A stretch of DNA of 64,000 nucleotides from Sphingopyxis sp. 113P3 (GCF_001278035.1 NZ_CP009452.1:4001501-4065500); one strand, 5' to 3'. Counted from the stretch's first letter, positions 25,981-34,644 are shown. Numbers and translations are program-made. Notes: generated from the letters alone by a model not told the origin.

Positions 25981-26505
25981 TCATGCGCGGAATTCAGAAA
26001 CCTTGCCGTCGCTGCCGAATGCCATCACTTCGAATGCGTCCGCGCTTCCGTCCGGCATTTCCATTCCCGGAGAACCGCGCGGCATGCCGGGCACGGCGAT
26101 TCCGCGAATGTCGCGTGGCTTGTCGTGGAGGAGTCTCGCAACATGCCGCATCGGCACATGACCCTCGATCGCATAGCCGCCGATCACGGCCGTGTGGCAC
26201 GACGCCAGCTGGCCAGGCACACCATATCGCGTCTTTACGGCGGCCATGTCAGCGCGGTTCTCGACAGTCACATCATAACCGGCCTTGCGTGCGATATCCG
26301 CCCAAGCTTCGCAGCAGCCGCATTCGGGATCGCGATAAACGAGCATTCGCTTGGGGCTGGACGTCTCGGCGCCCGGCGCGGGCGCCGCGCCATTCTTATC
26401 GCTGGTCGCCGCCGGGCCCGAGGCAGAATTGCATGCCGCAAGCGCCATCCCCGATCCGACCGCAATCAGGCCGAAAAGATGACGGCGCGTCATCAGATTT
26501 TTCAT
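25981..26505 (-). CDS. DUF411 periplasmic metal-binding protein
   Basis: A 174-residue DUF411 protein, a family common in copper-resistance clusters. The N-terminus has a twin-arginine-like TRRHLFGLIAVGSG signal and an AAC lipobox-like site. The domain has the conserved cysteines RDPECGCCEAWADIARKAG, a further C in GQLASCHTA, and histidines in GHVPMRHVARLL. These residues are candidate copper ligands. The gene is 1 bp from the DUF305 gene and belongs to the copA-copB operon. The biochemical function of the family is not settled. Confidence 0.87.
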   Translation of the reverse strand: MKNLMTRRHLFGLIAVGSGMALAACNSASGPAATSDKNGAAPAPGAETSSPKRMLVYRDPECGCCEAWADIARKAGYDVTVENRADMAAVKTRYGVPGQLASCHTAVIGGYAIEGHVPMRHVARLLHDKPRDIRGIAVPGMPRGSPGMEMPDGSADAFEVMAFGSDGKVSEFRA

Positions 26506-26506
26506 G

Positions 26507-26950
26507 TCATTTCCTCGCGAGAATGGATTTCATCTGTTCGATTTCGGCCGCCTGCCCCGCGATGATGCCGCGGCAGAGTTCGCGTATCTCGGCATCTTTG
26601 AGAGAAGCCTGTTCACACATGAGGATCGCGCCCGAGTGATGCGGGATCATCGAACGCAAGAAGGCCGTGTCGCCGATCGTCGTCTGTGTCCGGATGAGCC
26701 CGAAGCTCCCGAAGAAGGCAACTGCCGATCCCAGCAGCAGGAACGTATTGAGACGTTTCGACGGGAACATGCCCGGCATTGCGACGATCATCAGCACGAC
26801 CATCGGCGAGACCATCATCAGCGTCATGTAGAGCATGTTGAGATTATTGTAGAAGCTCGAGAGGCGGTCGATCATGACGAACATCACCAGATACATGATG
26901 ACGCCGCTGACGATCGTCTGCAGCGCGAGGCTGCGATAGGCTGGTTTCAC
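26507..26950 (-). CDS. DUF305 membrane protein
   Basis: About 147 residues with three hydrophobic segments at about 8-28, 38-60 and 70-92, then a DUF305 four-helix-type domain. MIPHHSGAILMCEQA carries the HH motif and a Met/Cys cluster of this family, which occurs with copper genes. The start is a GTG at 26950 behind GAGGAGAAATGCC; the reading frame upstream overlaps copB and is not real. It lies between copB and the DUF411 gene in the same operon. Confidence 0.82.
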   Translation of the reverse strand: MKPAYRSLALQTIVSGVIMYLVMFVMIDRLSSFYNNLNMLYMTLMMVSPMVVLMIVAMPGMFPSKRLNTFLLLGSAVAFFGSFGLIRTQTTIGDTAFLRSMIPHHSGAILMCEQASLKDAEIRELCRGIIAGQAAEIEQMKSILARK

Positions 26951-26988
26951 GGCATTTCTCCTCGACGTGTCGCCACCCCGCGAAACTT

Positions 26989-28200
26989 CTAGAACCAGGC
27001 CCGCACCCCCATCACGAAGCTGACGCCGCTCGCATCCTCGCCCGCGGCGCGGGCAAAACGCGCGGTATCGCCGACCTTGCGCGCCCATTCGACGCCGACA
27101 TAAGGCGCGAATTCCTTCACGACCTCGTAACGCAGGCGAAGCCCGAGCTCGAAATCCGAAAGCCCCGAACCAACGCCGGTCTCGGGGACATCCTGGAGCG
27201 CAAAATTGACCTCCGCCATCGGCTGGAGGATCAGTTTCTGGGTGATGCGCTGGTCGTAATAGCCTTCGAGCCGGGCGAGCAGATCACCCTTGTTCGAAAG
27301 AAACAGCGCGCCCTCGACTTCGAACCAATAGGGGGCGAGCCCCTCGAAGCCGATCGTCGCATAGGTGCGGTCGGGGCCGGGCCCAAGATCCTGCCTGATA
27401 CCCGCCTGCGCGTTGAAATAGGGTCCGATCGCCCGGCTGTAGAGCGCCTGTACCTCGGCGCTCTCGATGCCTTCGCCGAACACGCCCTCGCCTTCGCTCT
27501 TGATCGTCAGCCGGTTAATGTCGCCGCCGTACCAAGCCTCACCGTCCCAGCGGAACCCGTCGCGGCCCTTGCGCGCCTGATATTCGGCAAGGTTGAAGCT
27601 GATGAAAGCGATGGTCTGCGCACCATTCTCTTTCATCATGTCGTGGCGCGAATGCTCCATTTCGGCTTGGGGATAAATGCGATCGGCATACCAGTCGCCG
27701 GGAGGCGCAGGCGCGGTAGCATCGCCCGGCGGCAAATCGGTGCCGCTAGCGCTGCTCGTGGTCGCCATGCCTTCCATTCCCGCCATCGCGTCCGCAGATC
27801 CGCCCTTCGGGGTGCAATGGCCCATTTTGGCATGTTCGGGCGGGCAATCGGGATCGGACGGCTGCGGTGCGCCATGATCCATCGCACCCATGTCCGAAGC
27901 GCCCTTGCCTGGAGCTTCCGCCTCAGGCGTACAATGACCCATCGCCGCATGTTCGGGCGGGCAGCTTGAAGCCTCGGGTTCCATGTCCATGCCCTGCATG
28001 TTCCCATGGTCCATCTGCTCCATCGACCCTTCGGCGGGCGCTTCGGGCGCGGACTGCGCTACGGGTGCTGGCGTTGGCGAGGGAGCGGGTGTCGGCGCGG
28101 GCGCCGCACCATGCATCGAATGATCCATCGACTGCGCCGCGGCGGGCACAGCAAAGGCCAGCGGGGCGATACCCGCGAGGAGAAGCGCGACCCGGGTCAT
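26989..28200 (-). CDS. copB: Outer-membrane copper-resistance protein CopB
   Basis: A 403-residue outer-membrane protein. The signal peptide ends near AVPAAAQ. The N-terminal Met/His/Pro-rich region (about 25-175) has MDHSMHG, MEQMDHGNMQGMDME and two copies of CPPEHAxMGHCTP. The CopB barrel domain (about 185-403) starts DWYADRIYPQAEM and ends in a phenylalanine (MGVRAWF), as expected for a barrel. It acts with CopA in binding or secreting copper. ATG 28200 overlaps the copA stop (ATGA). The same CPPEHAxMGHCTP module occurs in CopA. Confidence 0.93.
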   Translation of the reverse strand: MTRVALLLAGIAPLAFAVPAAAQSMDHSMHGAAPAPTPAPSPTPAPVAQSAPEAPAEGSMEQMDHGNMQGMDMEPEASSCPPEHAAMGHCTPEAEAPGKGASDMGAMDHGAPQPSDPDCPPEHAKMGHCTPKGGSADAMAGMEGMATTSSASGTDLPPGDATAPAPPGDWYADRIYPQAEMEHSRHDMMKENGAQTIAFISFNLAEYQARKGRDGFRWDGEAWYGGDINRLTIKSEGEGVFGEGIESAEVQALYSRAIGPYFNAQAGIRQDLGPGPDRTYATIGFEGLAPYWFEVEGALFLSNKGDLLARLEGYYDQRITQKLILQPMAEVNFALQDVPETGVGSGLSDFELGLRLRYEVVKEFAPYVGVEWARKVGDTARFARAAGEDASGVSFVMGVRAWF

Positions 28201-30038
28201 TCGCCGTCTCCCTTCGGACGGACGCTGACGACGCGCATCATCCCCGCGTGCATGTGATAGAGAAGGTGGCAATGGAACGCCCAGTCGCCGAGCGCGTCGG
28301 CGGTGAAATCGAAGCTCGCGATGCCGCCCGGCTGGACAAGCACCGTATGCTTGCGCGGCGACCGGTCGCCCTTGCCCGTCACCAGTTCGAAAAAATGGCC
28401 GTGGAGGTGGATGGGGTGGCTCATCATCGAATCGTTGATGAGGTTGATCCGCACGCGCTCTCCCTCGATGAAGGGGATGGGCTCGTGATAGTCGGACATC
28501 TTGATGCCGTCGAACGACCACATGAAGCGTTCCATATTGCCGGTCAGATGGATGTCGAGCGAGCGCGAGGCGGCGCGGGTATCGGGGTTGCGCTCGAGCG
28601 CGACAAGGTCATGGTAGGTCAGCACCTTGTGCCCGACATTCTCCAGTCCCTGCCCCGGCTCGCCCATGCGATCCATCGGCATCGGCGAGATCGTCTGAAC
28701 GCTGGGATCGCGCTTGACCTGCGGCGCGACACTGAAGTCGCGCATGCTGTGCTGCATGCCTCCGCCAGATCCATGATCCATGCCCGCCATCGCGCCGCTT
28801 TCCCCCGCTGGCGTACAATGGCCCATCTTGGCATGTTCGGGAGGACAAGAAGGGTCGCTCGCCGGCATGGGCATGGCGCCCATATCGCCGCCCGAATGGT
28901 CCATACCCGCCATCGCGCCGCCCGACATGTCGCCCATGCCCATGTCCTTCATGGTCGCGAGCGGCCGTTCGCGGAGCGGCGGCACCTCGGCGACCATGCC
29001 AGCGCGCGGTGCGAGCGTCGCGCGTCCCATGCCCGAGCGGTCATTGGCCTCGGCAACGAGCGTATAAGCACGGTCCTCGACCGGGGTCACGATGACGTCA
29101 TAGGTTTCGGCAACCGCGATCTGGAATTCGTCGATCTCGGTCGGCACGACATTGAGCCCGTCAGCCTGGACGACAGTCATCCTGAGGCCCGGGATGCGGA
29201 CGTTGAAGATCGTCATCGCCGACGCATTGACGATACGCAGGCGTACCCGCTCGCCCGGGCTGAAGAGCGCGGTCCAGTTGTCGCGCGGACCATGGCCGTT
29301 GACGAGGAAGGTGTAGGTCGAACCATTGACGTCGGCGACGTCGGTCGGGTCCATCCGCATCTTGCCCCAATCGATCCGCTCCTTGAGCGGTTGATCCTTG
29401 CCGGCGAGCAGGCCCGCCAGCGTCTGGCGCTGCATGTTGAAATGGCCGGGATTGACCTTGAGCTTGCGGAAGATCGCCTCGGGCGACAATTGACTGTGGT
29501 CGGACAGGACGACGACATGCTCGCGATCGTAGCCGATCGGGTCGGCGCCCGCGGGATCGATGACGATCGGGCCATAATGGCCGAGCTGTTCCTGAAGCCC
29601 CGAATGGCTGTGATACCAATAAGTCCCCGATTGAACGACCGGGAATTCATAGACAAACTTCGAGCGCGGCTTGATGCCGGGGAAGCTGACGCCGGGCACG
29701 CCGTCCATCTGGAACGGCAGGATCAGCCCGTGCCAGTGGATCGAGCTGTCCTCGTCGAGATCGTTGACGACGGTCAGGCGCGCTGTCTGCCCTTCCTTTA
29801 GACGGACGAGCGGCGCGGGCACGGTGCCGTTGATCCCGATCGCGCGGCTGACCTTGCCGTCGATCCGCATCGTCTGCCGGGCGATGCGCAGCGTTATGTC
29901 ATTGCCGGATACGGTCGGAAGCGGCGCGGTGATGCCGGACGACACCGACTGGGCCCAGGCCGGGAACCATGCGGCCATCGCCGCAGCAGCCCCTCCACCC
30001 AAAGCTCCACTGACGAACCGACGCCTTTCCATCTGCAT
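28197..30038 (-). CDS. copA: Multicopper oxidase CopA
   Basis: A 613-residue periplasmic multicopper oxidase that oxidises Cu(I) and binds copper. A Tat-type signal (ERRRFVSGALGGG) is at the N-terminus. The copper sites are clear: HWHG at about 100, HSHSG at about 145, HPIHLHGHFF at about 540 and HCHLLYHMHAGMM near the C-terminus. A Met/His-rich insertion at about 370-450 has MDHSGGDMGAMPM and one CPPEHAKMGHCTP module. It heads copA-copB-DUF305-DUF411-lipoprotein and lies 113 bp downstream of the sigma-factor gene. ATG 30032 is an alternative start. Confidence 0.95.
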   Translation of the reverse strand: MQMERRRFVSGALGGGAAAAMAAWFPAWAQSVSSGITAPLPTVSGNDITLRIARQTMRIDGKVSRAIGINGTVPAPLVRLKEGQTARLTVVNDLDEDSSIHWHGLILPFQMDGVPGVSFPGIKPRSKFVYEFPVVQSGTYWYHSHSGLQEQLGHYGPIVIDPAGADPIGYDREHVVVLSDHSQLSPEAIFRKLKVNPGHFNMQRQTLAGLLAGKDQPLKERIDWGKMRMDPTDVADVNGSTYTFLVNGHGPRDNWTALFSPGERVRLRIVNASAMTIFNVRIPGLRMTVVQADGLNVVPTEIDEFQIAVAETYDVIVTPVEDRAYTLVAEANDRSGMGRATLAPRAGMVAEVPPLRERPLATMKDMGMGDMSGGAMAGMDHSGGDMGAMPMPASDPSCPPEHAKMGHCTPAGESGAMAGMDHGSGGGMQHSMRDFSVAPQVKRDPSVQTISPMPMDRMGEPGQGLENVGHKVLTYHDLVALERNPDTRAASRSLDIHLTGNMERFMWSFDGIKMSDYHEPIPFIEGERVRINLINDSMMSHPIHLHGHFFELVTGKGDRSPRKHTVLVQPGGIASFDFTADALGDWAFHCHLLYHMHAGMMRVVSVRPKGDGE

Positions 30039-30151
30039 ATTCTTTCCGACCGTTACTGACTGTTCCTAAAGCTATACGCAGGCGGCACGGCTGCCCCTCA
30101 ATAAAAATGCCGGACGATGAGGAGATGCCGCCTGAACGAGCGGTCGAACCC

Positions 30152-30736
30152 TCAACCCTCGGCGCTCGCAGATGTTCCCGCGAGCAATTCCCGGAGCCTG
30201 GTCCGCGCTCGATAGAGGCGCGTTTCGACTGTTTTCTCGCTGACGCGCAAAATGACCGCTGTTTCGGCCTGGCTGACCTCGTCGACACCGCGGAGGAGCA
30301 ACACTTCGCGCAAATTCTGCGGCAGCTGATCGATCGCCCCGCGAACCTTGGCGAGCTCTCGCCTGTCGGTCGCCGCGGAATCGGGCCCAGGACCATCGCT
30401 TGCTACGTGATGCGCATTTTCGAGCGGGAGCGCGCGGGAGAAAAAGGCGCCCACCTTTCGCCGTCGTGCCCAGTCGCGACATTTGTTGAGCGCGATACGG
30501 GCGATCCATGTGCGGAAGGGGCGTTCGCCATCATAGCGATCGAGCGCCGAAAAGCCGGAGACGAACGTCTCTTGCGTCAGATCCATCGCCTCGTCGGCAT
30601 CGCCGATCTGCTTTACGATGAGCCGGTAGACGCCCGTTTTGTAACGGCGCAGCAACTCGCGATAGGCGTCTTCGCGGTGCGCGCGCGCAAAGGCCGCCAG
30701 ATCCTGGTCGCTACATTGCGATAGATCGGCGCTCAC
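30152..30736 (-). CDS. ECF sigma factor, CnrH-like
   Basis: A 194-residue extracytoplasmic-function sigma factor. Region 2 is at about 20-90 (YKTGVYRLIVKQIGDADEAMDLTQETF, then RPFRTWIARIALNKCRDWARR). Region 4 is at about 125-180 (LPQNLREVLLLRGVDEVSQAETAVIL). It follows a CnrX-like sensor and CnrY-like anti-sigma gene and precedes copA, so it probably transcribes the copper genes when released. Its ATG overlaps the sensor stop by 4 bp. In Cupriavidus the CnrYXH set responds to Ni/Co; a response to copper is inferred from the neighbours here. Confidence 0.88.
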   Translation of the reverse strand: MSADLSQCSDQDLAAFARAHREDAYRELLRRYKTGVYRLIVKQIGDADEAMDLTQETFVSGFSALDRYDGERPFRTWIARIALNKCRDWARRRKVGAFFSRALPLENAHHVASDGPGPDSAATDRRELAKVRGAIDQLPQNLREVLLLRGVDEVSQAETAVILRVSEKTVETRLYRARTRLRELLAGTSASAEG

Positions 30737-31170
30737 CGCGCATCGGCGGTCAGCGCCTTGACCACGCTCTTGTCGAACATTTCCGCTTGATCGGGGTTGA
30801 GAACCCCGCGCATCACGAAGAGATGCTGGAGCGTTTCCTTCTGCAATGTCCCCATCACCTCATGCGTCTCGTCGATCGCCTCGGTGACGCGCGGTCCATA
30901 GCCATGCTCGGCTTCGATCGCCTGCGCGAGCCGGACATTGGCGGCGCGCATCTCGAGTTCGAGCGCCTGGCGGCGACCGGCGAAGTCGGCTTCGATCCGC
31001 TCGAGTTTCTTTTCCTGCTCCGGGGTCAGGTCGAGTTGGCCGTGGAGAAGCGCATGAAGTTCGGTTTCGCTGGCTTTGGGCGCATCGGCCACCAGACGGC
31101 CGATGAACACGCCGGCAATCGCCGCGGCGAAGGCAATGAGCCCCAAGAGAAGAAGACGGCGCGACGGCAT
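30733..31170 (-). CDS. Periplasmic heavy-metal sensor, CnrX-like
   Basis: A 145-residue protein with one N-terminal transmembrane anchor (RLLLLGLIAFAAAIAGVFIGRLV) and a helical-hairpin sensor domain of the CnrX/CpxP-like metal-sensor family. It has ELHALLHGQLDLTPEQEKKL at about 36, then a long helix and ETHEVMGTLQKETLQHLFVMRGVL. Histidine, glutamate and methionine residues in these helices are candidate metal ligands. It lies 2 bp after the small membrane protein gene and overlaps the sigma-factor gene. It should transmit periplasmic metal level to the anti-sigma factor. Confidence 0.85.
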   Translation of the reverse strand: MPSRRLLLLGLIAFAAAIAGVFIGRLVADAPKASETELHALLHGQLDLTPEQEKKLERIEADFAGRRQALELEMRAANVRLAQAIEAEHGYGPRVTEAIDETHEVMGTLQKETLQHLFVMRGVLNPDQAEMFDKSVVKALTADAR

Positions 31171-31172
31171 CG

Positions 31173-31439
31173 CTACTGTACATCCAGCAAGGTGGAAGGC
31201 ACCAATGCGCTAGGCGGGCCGAATGGGGTCAGGGGGCTTGCCGCGACCGCCGGCTGGGAAATCGCACTCCCCGCAAAGACACCGCCGCCGAGCGAGACAA
31301 AGGCCGCGAGCGCCATCAGGCGGCGCATCGCTACCGCTTCGCGCCGGCGGATCGCCAATGCGCCCATGATGCGATCATCGAGCGCATCGAGCGCTGCGGG
31401 CAGATCGATCCTGTTCAAAATGCGAAGCTCCTTATCCAT
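31173..31439 (-). CDS. Small membrane anti-sigma factor, CnrY-like
   Basis: About 88 residues with a cytosolic N-terminal part (MDKELRILNRIDLPAALDALDDRIM), one transmembrane helix at about 45-65 (LMALAAFVSLGGGVFAGSAI) and a short periplasmic tail. Size, topology and position in front of the CnrX-like sensor and sigma factor match CnrY anti-sigma proteins. Its N-terminal helices would clamp the sigma factor. The start at 31439 is preferred to an upstream ATG (31454). Sequence similarity in this family is low, so the call rests mainly on context. Confidence 0.72.
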   Translation of the reverse strand: MDKELRILNRIDLPAALDALDDRIMGALAIRRREAVAMRRLMALAAFVSLGGGVFAGSAISQPAVAASPLTPFGPPSALVPSTLLDVQ

Positions 31440-31510
31440 CGATCGTCTCTTCAAACCTTTCCATCATTGTACATACGCGCCGAAGCGCCTCACCCCTCAC
31501 ACCAGAATAT

Positions 31511-31522
31511 TATTCCGGAATA
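31511..31522. promoter_or_regulatory. TATTCCGGAATA palindrome between divergent copper operons
   Basis: A perfect 12-bp palindrome inside the 143-bp region between the CnrY-like gene and copC. A second small hairpin (CCTGC-N6-GCAGG at 31543-31558) lies closer to copC. It is a candidate operator for one or both divergent operons; the binding protein is unknown. Confidence 0.4.
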
Positions 31523-31582
31523 TTTGAGGGCCATGCCGATATCCTGCGTATTAGCAGGACAGACACGCATTTGGAGGTGTTC

Positions 31583-31966
31583 ATGTTCAAGTCTCTTCTC
31601 CCCTCTGCAGCGGCGGCTTTCGCTCTGCTTCTCATGCCGGCCACGGCAAGCGCGCACACCAAGCTCGTCAGCTCGACGCCCGCCGCCAATTCGACCGTTT
31701 CGAAGGTCACGTCGGTCAATCTTCAGTTCAACGAAAAGATCGTCGCCTCGACCCTCAAGACCGAGCTGGTCATGACCGGCATGCCCGGCATGGCCAATCA
31801 TGCCCCGATGAAGGTGCCTTACTCGTCGATGATGGGCAAAGAGGGCAAGTCGGCGATGCTGATGCTCAAGCGGCCGCTGACAGCCGGAACCTACAAGGTC
31901 ACATGGTCGGCGGCGGGCGCTGATACCCACCGCATGGGCAGCGAATTCAGCTTCACCGTAAAGTAA
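31583..31966 (+). CDS. copC: Periplasmic copper-binding protein CopC
   Basis: A 127-residue CopC/YobA-type copper chaperone. The signal peptide ends at ATASA and mature AHTKLVSSTPAANS gives the N-terminal copper-ligand histidine. A Met-rich loop (MTGMPGMANHAPMKVPYSSMMG) and the conserved DTHRMGSEFSFTV end complete the fold. ATG 31583 follows GGAGGTGTTC. It is followed after 6 bp by copD, with which it delivers copper across the inner membrane. It is divergent from the cnrYXH-like/copA operon. Confidence 0.93.
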   Translation: MFKSLLPSAAAAFALLLMPATASAHTKLVSSTPAANSTVSKVTSVNLQFNEKIVASTLKTELVMTGMPGMANHAPMKVPYSSMMGKEGKSAMLMLKRPLTAGTYKVTWSAAGADTHRMGSEFSFTVK

Positions 31967-31972
31967 AAGACG

Positions 31973-32941
31973 GTGGGGGACCCCGTTCTGATCGGCATCA
32001 GGTTCGCACTTTATGCGGACCTGATGCTCATCGCCGGCCTTGCTGCGTTCCCGCTTTTTGCGCTGACACGGAGCGAACGCCTTGCGCCGCAGTCGATGAT
32101 GGCCTCGATCTGGCGCGCAGAGCGATGGCTCTGCGCCATCGGGCTGCTCGTCTCCAGCCTCGGAATGGGCGTGCTCGCGGCCTCGATGCAGGGCGTGGGC
32201 ATCCTCTCCCTGGAGTTCCAACCCTTTTGGGATCTGGTTCGCGAAACCGAGGTCGGCATGGCCTGGATCTACCGGAGCGCCGCGCTGCTCGTTGCGTTGG
32301 CGGCGGCAGTCTGGATGACGCGCCGGCCGACAATCGCAGCCGCCATACTCACTCTTGCCGGCTCGGTCGCCGTCGCGACATTGGTCTGGTCGGGCCATGC
32401 GGGCGCGACCGAGGGCGCGGCGGGCACCCTGCATCGGGCCAGCGACATATTGCACCTGATCGCAGCGGCGGTCTGGATCGGCGCAATCGGCGCCTTTCTT
32501 ATGCTGATCTCGCCCCAGCGCCTCCGCGAATGGCCGGGGGGACTCCAAATTGCGTCGCGGAGTCTCGATCAATTCTCGCGCGTCGGTACGATCTGCGTCC
32601 TCGTCATCGCCGCCACCGGCCTCGTCAACAGCCAGATGATCGTCGGCGCCGAGAATCTCGGCCGCTCCCTCGGCTCGCCCTATGGACAATTGCTCCTCGC
32701 CAAGCTTGCGCTGTTCGGACTGATGTTAGCGCTCGCGGCGGCGAACCGCTGGCAGCTGACCCCGGCGCTCGCGGCCGCCGTCCCGGAGACCAATACCGAC
32801 AATGTCGCCGCCGACCCCGACCTCGCGATCGCAGCCATGCGCAGAAGCTTGGTCATCGAAGCGTCGGCCGCGCTCGCCATACTCGCGCTGGTCGCCTGGT
32901 TCGGCACGCTCGAACCCTTCGTCGCCGTCGATCCGGTTTGA
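31973..32941 (+). CDS. copD: Inner-membrane copper transport protein CopD
   Basis: A 322-residue polytopic membrane protein of the CopD family with about eight transmembrane helices. Histidines in the membrane segments WSGHAGATEGAAGTLHRASDILHLIAAAVWIG are conserved. The start is GTG 31973. CopD takes copper from CopC and imports it for cuproprotein assembly or resistance. Its stop codon overlaps a possible TTG start of the AraC gene. Confidence 0.9.
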   Translation: MGDPVLIGIRFALYADLMLIAGLAAFPLFALTRSERLAPQSMMASIWRAERWLCAIGLLVSSLGMGVLAASMQGVGILSLEFQPFWDLVRETEVGMAWIYRSAALLVALAAAVWMTRRPTIAAAILTLAGSVAVATLVWSGHAGATEGAAGTLHRASDILHLIAAAVWIGAIGAFLMLISPQRLREWPGGLQIASRSLDQFSRVGTICVLVIAATGLVNSQMIVGAENLGRSLGSPYGQLLLAKLALFGLMLALAAANRWQLTPALAAAVPETNTDNVAADPDLAIAAMRRSLVIEASAALAILALVAWFGTLEPFVAVDPV

Positions 32942-32973
32942 CCGCCAGCACCGTCTCATGGTCCGGTTCGATC

Positions 32974-33663
32974 ATGCTCGGGGCCGGCTGGGCGTTGATT
33001 GACGCACGCATCGGGAGCAGCCGTCCTCATAGCCATGTGGCGCATCAGATCAGCCTCGCCGTCGAACGAGACCTCGAAATTTCCGGTGATGCCGACATGA
33101 TAGTCCCTGCCGGACACGCCATTGCCATCGCATCGCATGTCCGGCACCGCCTGGGACCGCCGGGTGCCCTCGTGCGATCATTTTATCTCGACCCGCTTTT
33201 TCGTGCCGACGCGCGGCTGTCCGCCGGATCGGCGCCCGTCCTGTTGACACCAGTAGAGACGGCCGGACTATGCGATATCGCTAGCGGCGCGGACGCGAAG
33301 CGCTGGGCGTCCGACTATCTCGACCGGTCGCAGGTGCGTCCGGTGGATGCACGCCTGTCCGAGGCGCTCGCGGCCCCTAGTGATTTGTCGACCGCGCGCG
33401 CATTGGCCGACGTCGCCTGCCTCTCGCCCTCGCGCCTTCGCGAAATCGTCTGCCGCGACTTCGGCGTGCCTCCGGCCAAATTGCTGCAGTGGCTCCAGCT
33501 TCAACGCGCCGTGCGGGCGCTGGTCGGCGGCGGAGGTCTCGCCGACGCCGCGGCGGCGGGAGGCTTCGCCGATCAGTCGCACTTCACGCGCCGCTGCGCT
33601 CAATGGCTAGGCGTGACGCCTTCGGCTGGCCTTAGCGCCTTCGCGTTCGAAATCGTGTCCTGA
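32974..33663 (+). CDS. Short AraC-family regulator after copCD
   Basis: About 229 residues. The N-terminal cupin-like part includes SRPHSHVAHQISLAVERD and IVPAGHAIAIASHVRHRL. The C-terminal AraC DNA-binding domain is at about 130-225, with LADVACLSPSRLREIVCRDFGVPPAKLL and LADAAAAGGFADQSHFTRRCAQWLGVTP. It is short for the family but both helix-turn-helix units are present. A TTG at 32938 overlapping the copD stop is an alternative start and would imply translational coupling. Target genes are unknown; copCD or the following ATPase are natural candidates. Confidence 0.8.
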   Translation: MLGAGWALIDARIGSSRPHSHVAHQISLAVERDLEISGDADMIVPAGHAIAIASHVRHRLGPPGALVRSFYLDPLFRADARLSAGSAPVLLTPVETAGLCDIASGADAKRWASDYLDRSQVRPVDARLSEALAAPSDLSTARALADVACLSPSRLREIVCRDFGVPPAKLLQWLQLQRAVRALVGGGGLADAAAAGGFADQSHFTRRCAQWLGVTPSAGLSAFAFEIVS

Positions 33664-33800
33664 GCCGGATGCGCCTCGCACCGCGTCGCTCCGGCGAAAC
33701 ATTCAAGACCGCCGCGCCTGCTTGCCCCTAAGCGTCTCCTCGAGACCGGCGAGTGCGGTCGCAATCCGGCGGCAAGCCAAAGCGTCGAAAGGAGACGGCC

Positions 33801-34478
33801 ATGCCCGACCCGAAACCCGTAGCAAGATCCTACACGCCAGCGGCAGGATATCACTTCCTGACGCCCTTTTATGATTTCGGCGTCGCGGTGACGACGCGCG
33901 AGCGCGTGTGGCGCGACCGTCTCGTTCGCCATATGGCGCTCGGCGAGGGTGACGTCATTCTCGATATCGGCTCGGGTACGGGAAATCTCGCGCTGGCGAT
34001 CGCTCGCCATAGCCGGGACGTCCGCTATCTTGGTTTCGACCCCGACGAGGCCGCGATGCGAATTGCCCGAACGAAGACCGCGCAGATTGTTCCACCGCCG
34101 GAGTTTCGAGTTGGCTTTTTCGCGGCTTCGGCGATCGATGACTGGCCCTCGCCTTCCAAGATTGCGATCTGCCTCGTCCTTCATCAGGTCGGGCTTGAGG
34201 AAAAGGCACGTCTGCTACGCGAGGCCCGGCAGGTGCTCGCGCCGGGCGGCAAACTCTATGTCGCCGACTATGGAGAACAGCGCAGCCGCCTCATGCGGTT
34301 GCTGTTCCGCCTGACGATCCAGCAGCTCGACGGCGTCCAGGACACCCAACCCAACGCCGATGGATTGCTCCCGGTGCTGATGAGAGAGGCAGGCTTTTGC
34401 GATGTTCGCGAACTTGAGACGTTCCGCACGCCAACCGGTGCGATCGCGATCATCGAGGCCCGAAAGCCCGGGACCTGA
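33801..34478 (+). CDS. SAM-dependent methyltransferase in the copper region
   Basis: A 225-residue class I methyltransferase. Motif I is VILDIGSGTGNLALAIA at about 52, the ribose-binding acidic residue is in YLGFDPDEAA, motif III is LAPGGKLYVADYGEQ, and an RLTIQQLDGVQDTQ insert follows. ATG 33801 is behind an AAAGGAGACGG site. Sequences of this type sit beside metal-resistance genes in several alphaproteobacteria, but no arsenite-methylation cysteine set is visible, so no function is assigned. Confidence 0.78.
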   Translation: MPDPKPVARSYTPAAGYHFLTPFYDFGVAVTTRERVWRDRLVRHMALGEGDVILDIGSGTGNLALAIARHSRDVRYLGFDPDEAAMRIARTKTAQIVPPPEFRVGFFAASAIDDWPSPSKIAICLVLHQVGLEEKARLLREARQVLAPGGKLYVADYGEQRSRLMRLLFRLTIQQLDGVQDTQPNADGLLPVLMREAGFCDVRELETFRTPTGAIAIIEARKPGT

Positions 34479-34644
34479 CGGCACAGGGCAAAGAAAATCC
34501 AAGGGATAATCGCCTTTCTTGCGTATCGATAGAAGCGGCTCCATTCTGGAACCGCCAGGAACGACGCCAGCGGCGAACTCGACCGGTGGCGTTTGGACCG
34601 CCCCGCCGCGAGGCGGGCATCCGACACATACGGGAGCGGCGGCG

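Noticed and set aside
33801..34478. Arsenite methyltransferase (ArsM)
   Set aside because: The conserved cysteines of ArsM are absent and no arsenic genes are nearby.
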